NCBI RefSeq assembly: GCF_016746085.1 | Contig: NZ_JAERTZ010000028.1 | Location: 1 to 64,000, forward strand | DNA: 64,000 nucleotides | Origin: Zobellella iuensis | GTDB lineage: Bacteria; Pseudomonadota; Gammaproteobacteria; Enterobacterales; Aeromonadaceae | Direction of reading: 5' to 3' | Shown: piece after piece, positions 59,903-64,000 of the stretch | Numbering within the stretch: position 1 is the stretch's first letter | How the letters are laid out: each line of letters opens with the position of its first letter | Position numbers and translations under genes: made by a program | Notes under the pieces: model-generated | Told to the model about the DNA's origin: nothing | The model's database searches: none | Seen by the model: the letters and a program-made list of their open reading frames with translations, nothing else

Positions 59903-61306
59903 ATGGAACACCTGCCTCTTTTTATCAACATCAAGCATCGCCCTTGTCTGGTGGTGGGCGGCGGTGTCGTAGCGGCCCGCAAGGTTCGCCTGCTGCTGGC
60001 CCGGGGAGGCAGGGTCACCGTGGTTGCCCCCGAGCTGGATGCCGGTCTGCAGGCTCGCCAAGCCGAGTTCTGCTGGCTCGAGCAGGGCTTCGCCGAGCAT
60101 CATCTCGATGGCCAGTTTCTGGTGGTGGCGGCCACGGATAACGCCGAGGTCAATGCCCGGGTCTATCAACTGGCCAACCGGCGCGGCATTCTGGTCAACA
60201 AGGCCGACGACAGCAAGCGCTCGGCGGTCATCTTCCCCTCCATAGTGGAACGTTTTCCGCTGCAGGTCGCCTTCAGCACCGGCGGTGGCGCGCCCTGGCT
60301 GGCCCGGTTGCTGCGGGCCCGGCTGGATGCCCTGCTGCCCCGCCACTGGGGAGGGCTGGCCCGGGTGGCCGGCACATTGCGCCGGCAGGTACAGCAGGCC
60401 TTCGGCAGCAGCGATGAACGGCGCCGGTTCTGGGCCCGGGTACAGGACGATGTGACCTTGACCGCGCTGTTGCAACAAGGGGATAAGGCCGGTGCCGAAG
60501 CCTGGCTGCGGCAGGCGATGACCAAGCCGCTGGCTGGCGAGGTGATCCTGGTCGGCGCCGGACCCGGCGATCCCGACTTGTTGACCATCAAGGCATTGAA
60601 TGAATTGCAGAAAGCCGATGTGGTGCTGTTCGATCAACTGGTCTCCGACGAGATATTGGCGCTGATCCGCCCCGAGGCCGAGCGGGTTGCAGTGGGCAAG
60701 AAAGCCGGTCATCACAGCGTGCCCCAGGAGCAGATCAACCAGCTGCTGGTGGAGCATGCCCTGGCGGGCAAGCGGGTGGTACGGCTCAAGGGCGGCGATC
60801 CCTTTATGTTTGGCCGGGGAGCGGAAGAACTGCAGACCCTGAAGGCCGCCGGGATCCGCTACCAGGTGGTGCCGGGGATTACCGCCGCCGCCGGGGCCAC
60901 CGCCTATGCCGGTATTCCGCTGACCCACCGGGACCACGCCCAGAGCGCGGTCTTTATCACCGGACACTGCAAGCAGGACGGCGAGGAGCCGGACTGGGCA
61001 TCGTTGGCCCGTGGCCGGCAGACCCTGGTGATCTACATGGGGTTGATGCGCTCGGCCCATATCCGCCAGCAGTTGCTGCACCATGGCCTGGATGGCAACA
61101 CGCCGGTGGCGCTGATCGAACGCGGTACTACCCGGCAACAGCGGGTGGTGCGTGGCCGCTTGCAGGAGCTGGCCCAACTGGCCGAGCGGGTGGAAAGCCC
61201 GGCGCTGATGGTGATAGGTGAAGTGGCGGCCCTGGCCGACTCCCTGGCCTGGTTTACCCCCCAGGCCGATGCGGCAGGCATCGATACCATGGAGCGTTGT
61301 GGCTAA
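59903..61306 (+). CDS. cysG: Siroheme synthase (trifunctional)
   Basis: A 467-residue fusion. The N-terminal dehydrogenase/ferrochelatase domain has the NAD site VVGGGVVAARKVRLLLARG; the C-terminal uroporphyrinogen III methyltransferase has VGAGPGDPDLLTIKALNELQKADVVLFDQLVS and VRLKGGDPFMFGRGAEE. It makes siroheme for CysI. It is 91 bases from the CBS gene, with its own promoter likely. Confidence 0.97.
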   Translation: MEHLPLFINIKHRPCLVVGGGVVAARKVRLLLARGGRVTVVAPELDAGLQARQAEFCWLEQGFAEHHLDGQFLVVAATDNAEVNARVYQLANRRGILVNKADDSKRSAVIFPSIVERFPLQVAFSTGGGAPWLARLLRARLDALLPRHWGGLARVAGTLRRQVQQAFGSSDERRRFWARVQDDVTLTALLQQGDKAGAEAWLRQAMTKPLAGEVILVGAGPGDPDLLTIKALNELQKADVVLFDQLVSDEILALIRPEAERVAVGKKAGHHSVPQEQINQLLVEHALAGKRVVRLKGGDPFMFGRGAEELQTLKAAGIRYQVVPGITAAAGATAYAGIPLTHRDHAQSAVFITGHCKQDGEEPDWASLARGRQTLVIYMGLMRSAHIRQQLLHHGLDGNTPVALIERGTTRQQRVVRGRLQELAQLAERVESPALMVIGEVAALADSLAWFTPQADAAGIDTMERCG

Positions 61307-62130
61307 CGTTGCTGTAACTGCCCCACAGGGGCCAGCAGTTCGCTCAGTTCGTGCAGGTAGTCTTCTGGAGCTGTTTCAGCCATCAGGGCGGCCAGTTCGT
61401 TGCCGATGGTGGTGAAGCGGTAGTACAGCAGGCGTACGCCTTTCTTCAGCGGGTACAGTGCCTGTTGCCGGCCGTTGAACACCAGCCGCAGCGGCAAGCC
61501 GGCCGGGAGTTCACCGGACTCCAGTTCGGCCTGATGCAACAGCCCCAACTCAAACAGCTGCAGCAGGCCGGCATAAGGCAGGCGATGGCGACCCAGGCTC
61601 AGCTTGTGCTGACGCAATCCCTGCAGCAGGGTTTTATGCTGGAATCCGAACAGCAGCCGCAGGTTGTCGTCACCGAAATGGCAGCCGAGGGCACTGGCCC
61701 TTTGCAACAGCAGGGCGTCTTTTTGGGTCATCTGCTTCAGACGGTGCAGGGCCTGGATGGAACAATGCCCGGGCCGGACGATTTCCTGGGCCAGGATACT
61801 GGCCCAGAACTGCTGCATCGCCGGGTGGCGGATGTTTTCTGCCAGGGCCAGAAAGTGGCTTAGCCAGTCCGGATCCGGTTCGCTGCCCACATCGTCGGAG
61901 CTGGTCCTGTGGGCCAGTTGGATTATGGTCTCCAGGTTTTTCTGGCGGGCGGCTTCATCCAGCTGACGGCGGATCTCGAAGCGATCACCGAAGCTCAGGG
62001 GGGAGTCCCCATGCAGCAAGCCGGCCAGCCCCCGCTGTTCTGCCAGGCTGAGCAGCAGGGCCTTGCGGTTTTTGATTTTGTGATCCGGCGTTGCGGGTTT
62101 AGGCGTCATTGGCTTTTCGTTGTTAACCAT
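61303..62130 (-). CDS. TIGR03899/DUF2806-like protein
   Basis: A 275-residue cytoplasmic protein without signal or membrane segment. WLSHFLALAENIRHPAMQQFWASILAQEI and IQALHRLKQMTQKDALLLQR resemble the uncharacterised TIGR03899 family of marine gammaproteobacteria (identified from memory). The N terminus is basic. It overlaps the end of cysG by four bases (convergent) and is divergent from a small membrane peptide. Function unknown. Confidence 0.65.
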   Translation of the reverse strand: MVNNEKPMTPKPATPDHKIKNRKALLLSLAEQRGLAGLLHGDSPLSFGDRFEIRRQLDEAARQKNLETIIQLAHRTSSDDVGSEPDPDWLSHFLALAENIRHPAMQQFWASILAQEIVRPGHCSIQALHRLKQMTQKDALLLQRASALGCHFGDDNLRLLFGFQHKTLLQGLRQHKLSLGRHRLPYAGLLQLFELGLLHQAELESGELPAGLPLRLVFNGRQQALYPLKKGVRLLYYRFTTIGNELAALMAETAPEDYLHELSELLAPVGQLQQR

Positions 62131-62141
62131 GTTGACTCCAT

Positions 62142-62168
62142 GTTAAAATTCAGCACCGAATTTTAAAC
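62142..62168. promoter_or_regulatory. Inverted repeat in a divergent promoter
   Basis: TTAAAATTC and GAATTTTAA (nine-base arms, six-base spacer) between the TIGR03899-like gene and the 29-codon gene. A possible -35 (TTGACT) lies just upstream. It may be a shared operator. Confidence 0.35.
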
Positions 62169-62178
62169 GGAGCGCCGG

Positions 62179-62268
62179 ATGCAAAAAGGTAAACCCAGAA
62201 TGGCCTGGTTGCTTCTGTTTGTTGGCTATATCTCGAGCCTCGGGATCCTGGCCACCATGATAGAGTAA
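62179..62268 (+). CDS. 29-residue membrane peptide
   Basis: A short frame with a good ribosome site (GGAG eight bases upstream), charged N terminus (MQKGKPRM) and one hydrophobic helix (AWLLLFVGYISSLGILATM). It ends in E and is followed within six bases by a perfect 17-bp terminator, so it has the makings of a gene of its own. I do not know the family. Too short for standard gene finders. Confidence 0.6.
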   Translation: MQKGKPRMAWLLLFVGYISSLGILATMIE

Positions 62269-62273
62269 CCCAA

Positions 62274-62312
62274 AACCAAAAATAAGGCCCTGAACGGGCC
62301 TTATTTTTGGTT
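62274..62312 (+). terminator. Terminator after the 29-codon gene
   Basis: AACCAAAAATAAGGCCC and GGGCCTTATTTTTGGTT: a perfect 17-bp stem around TGAAC. Works in both directions because of its A and T runs. Confidence 0.88.
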
Positions 62313-62385
62313 CCTCAGAGCCTGTTTGAAATCTTTTGTTTCCGGCCAAAGCGCACTACTCTGCCGACACGCTATGAATACATCC
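62313..62385 (-). repeat. 73-bp dispersed intergenic repeat, copy 2
   Basis: Reverse complement of 23200-23272 with seven differences in 73 positions. It begins at the base next to the ytfJ stop (62386) and ends at the terminator of the 29-codon gene. Confidence 0.85.
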
Positions 62386-62931
62386 TCAGGGAGCCAGTGC
62401 CGTCTGCACCAGCGCCAATACCTGCTCCACCTCCTGGGCGGTCAGGGCTCCTTCCTTCACGAAGCGGACGCTTCCCGCCTTGTCCAGCACTATGATGGCA
62501 GAACTTTTCGGTTCCAGTTGCCACTGCTGAGCGACCCGCCCTTTTTCATCCAGCACGATGGCGGACCAGGGGAACTCCTTCTTGCTGCTTTCGGCGCTGC
62601 TGCGCACGAAGGGCGCGGTGCCGAAGGTGGCGTCGTCCACGTTGATGATGGTCACCGTCTGGTAGCCGTCCCGGGGCAGCTCGGCGGCCTTGATCGCCTC
62701 GATCAGCGGCGCGTTCAGTTCCTTGGCGCTGCTGCGTCCGGCGATATGCTGGACCACCCTTACCTTGCCCGGCAGTGAGCCTGCCCCCCAGATGCGTTCC
62801 CCGAGCCGTTCTCCATCCAGCACCAGCTCGCCCCTGTCGCTGACGCTGACCGGCGGCAGCGGCTGATCGAATTGCAGGTTGTGAGCCGAAGCCATAAAGG
62901 GCAGGCAGGCCAGCCAGGTCCATGCTTTCAT
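62386..62931 (-). CDS. ytfJ: YtfJ-family periplasmic protein
   Basis: A 181-residue secreted protein with a signal peptide ending at ASA (residue about 16) and a thioredoxin-like domain, matching E. coli YtfJ in VSDRGELVLDG, GKVRVVQHIAGRSSAKELNAPLIEAIK, DGYQTVTIINVDDA and FVRSSAESSKKEFPWS. No CxxC pair remains, so its redox role is unclear. It lies 124 bases from ppa. Confidence 0.9.
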   Translation of the reverse strand: MKAWTWLACLPFMASAHNLQFDQPLPPVSVSDRGELVLDGERLGERIWGAGSLPGKVRVVQHIAGRSSAKELNAPLIEAIKAAELPRDGYQTVTIINVDDATFGTAPFVRSSAESSKKEFPWSAIVLDEKGRVAQQWQLEPKSSAIIVLDKAGSVRFVKEGALTAQEVEQVLALVQTALAP

Positions 62932-63006
62932 CGTTCTCTCCTTGTGGTATGAGGTCTGACCTGTCTAGCCTAAAGAATGTTACTTTTTTGTCAAATGGAT
63001 AAGCAT

Positions 63007-63036
63007 AAAAAAAGAGCACCGAAGTGCTCTTTTTGA
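63007..63036. terminator. Terminator of ppa
   Basis: AAAAAGAGCAC and GTGCTCTTTTT around CGAA, with A and T tracts outside. It follows ppa on the minus strand. Confidence 0.88.
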
Positions 63037-63055
63037 ATCCGGGTGCCGGGGGTGA

Positions 63056-63586
63056 TCAGGCGTTGTTGTAACGCTCGGCGGAGGTCAGGATCTCGGCTTC
63101 GGCGGCGGCCTTGTCTTCCCAGCCGTCCACTTTCACCCATTTGCCCGCTTCCAGCTCCTTGTAGCGCTCGAAGAAGTGCTTGATCTGGGCCTTGAGCAGC
63201 TCGGGCAGGTCGTTTACGTCCTGGATATGGTCGTATTCCCTGGTCAGCTTGCTGTGGGGCACGGCCACGATCTTGGCGTCTTCACCGGACTCGTCGGTCA
63301 TCTTCAGCACGCCCACCGGGCGGCAGCGGATCACGGCACCGGGCACCAGCGGATGCGGGGTGGGCACCAGCACGTCCACCGGGTCGCCGTCCAGGGACAG
63401 GGTCTGGTTCACGTAGCCGTAGTTGCAGGGGTAGAACATGGGAGTGGCCATGAAACGATCCACGAATACGGCGCCGGTGTCCTTGTCGATCTCGTACTTG
63501 ATGGGATCGGCGTTCTGCGGGATCTCGATGACTACATAGATATCTTCGGGCAGGCTTTTTCCGGCCGGGACCTGGTTCAGGCTCAT
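63056..63586 (-). CDS. ppa: Inorganic pyrophosphatase
   Basis: A 176-residue enzyme, the same length as in E. coli, hydrolysing pyrophosphate. The N terminus ([23 protein letters not shown]) and active-site block [15 protein letters not shown] are typical of soluble family I. The start at 63586 follows AAAGGAAAC; the frame to 63664 is leader. Confidence 0.98.
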   Translation of the reverse strand: MSLNQVPAGKSLPEDIYVVIEIPQNADPIKYEIDKDTGAVFVDRFMATPMFYPCNYGYVNQTLSLDGDPVDVLVPTPHPLVPGAVIRCRPVGVLKMTDESGEDAKIVAVPHSKLTREYDHIQDVNDLPELLKAQIKHFFERYKELEAGKWVKVDGWEDKAAAEAEILTSAERYNNA

Positions 63587-63782
63587 GAGGTTTCCTTTAA
63601 TGTTGTCTGTGACTGGGTTGTTAACCGAGTGTACCACCCTTACCCGAGCGCATCTGTTATACAAATGGGTAAGGGTACTTCAGGGGCGACATTATAACCG
63701 CTGTCGCAGCGATCACCATACAAGTGCCCAAAGCGGCAACGGATTGTTAGAATGCAGGCTTCACAGCAGCCAGGGGCAGGTT

Positions 63783-64000
63783 ATGCACATTCATATTCTG
63801 GGTATTTGCGGTACTTTCATGGGCGGGCTGGCGGTACTGGCCCGACAATTGGGCTACCAGGTAACCGGCAGCGACGCCAACGTCTACCCGCCCATGAGTA
63901 CCCAGCTGGAGCAGCAGGGCATAGCGCTGATCGAGGGTTATGATCCGGCCCAGTTGGAGCCGGTGCCCGATCTGGTGGTGATCGGCAATGCCATGAGCCG
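63783..64000 (+). CDS. mpl: UDP-MurNAc-tripeptide recycling ligase Mpl (5' part)
   Basis: The first 72 codons are present; the gene continues beyond the window. MHIHILGICGTFMGGLAVLARQLGYQVTGSDANVYPPMSTQLE has the GICGTFMGG dinucleotide-like loop of Mur ligases and matches Mpl, which attaches the recycled murein tripeptide to UDP-MurNAc. ATG follows CAGG. It is divergent from ppa across about 196 bases. Confidence 0.93.
   Translation, partial: MHIHILGICGTFMGGLAVLARQLGYQVTGSDANVYPPMSTQLEQQGIALIEGYDPAQLEPVPDLVVIGNAMS

Overview
This 64 kb window is a high-GC chromosomal segment from a gammaproteobacterium, most likely an Aeromonadales member of the Oceanimonas/Zobellella/Oceanisphaera type. That placement is an inference. 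It rests on the E. coli-like order of the core clusters (Thr-Tyr-Gly-Thr tRNAs then tuf, tRNA-Trp, secE-nusG-rplKAJL-rpoBC; cysJIH; asnC/asnA; argP/argO; murB-birA), combined with genes E. coli lacks, such as metY. No phage, insertion sequence, integrase or CRISPR array is visible. Genes are closely packed and mostly in short operons.

Layout. 1-363: end of an rRNA operon (5S, tRNA-Asp, terminator). 588-4657: lpxT, a YhaJ-like LysR regulator, an AEC permease, rnk and ompW. 4679-7821: a glutarate-catabolic island (lhgO, glaH, divergent glaR). 8076-11297: metE-metF behind an array of MetJ boxes. 11362-15601: zntA, argP and argO, with a ZntR-type promoter buried in the end of argP. 15596-20273: an unusually long Cys/Met-type PLP enzyme, a cardiolipin synthase and metY. 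20340-23072: a two-component system divergent from a Spy-like periplasmic protein. 23268-24874: asnC/asnA. 25357-29127: CBS protein, then glrK-qseG-glrR with a sigma54 promoter and probable small RNA gene upstream. 29190-38653: msrPQ, an unknown acidic protein, topB, a Sel1/protease lipoprotein, a three-gene minus-strand operon, murB-birA. 38686-53639: coaA, tRNA cluster, tuf, tRNA-Trp, secE to rpoC. 53700-61306: crotonase, copper chaperone, then cysJIH, a CBS protein and cysG (assimilatory sulfate reduction and siroheme). 61303-64000: a TIGR03899-like protein, a 29-residue membrane peptide, ytfJ, ppa and the start of mpl.

The strongest candidate for something undescribed is at 25521-25795. 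It holds two matches to the GlrR recognition pattern TGTC-N10-GACA, a GG-N10-GC sigma54 promoter, and about 100 bases that can fold into a long stem with a lateral bulge and end in an intrinsic terminator. It lies directly upstream of glrK-qseG-glrR. This is the architecture of E. coli glmY but with a much shorter RNA. Other points of interest are the ZntR-type promoter inside argP with a REP-like leader, a 73-bp dispersed repeat (23200-23272 and 62313-62385), matching AT-rich palindromes before cysJ and cysG, an attenuator-like terminator in the rnk leader, and a 29-codon membrane peptide gene.

Everything here was read by eye. Domain and family names are from recognition of conserved motifs, not from database searches.
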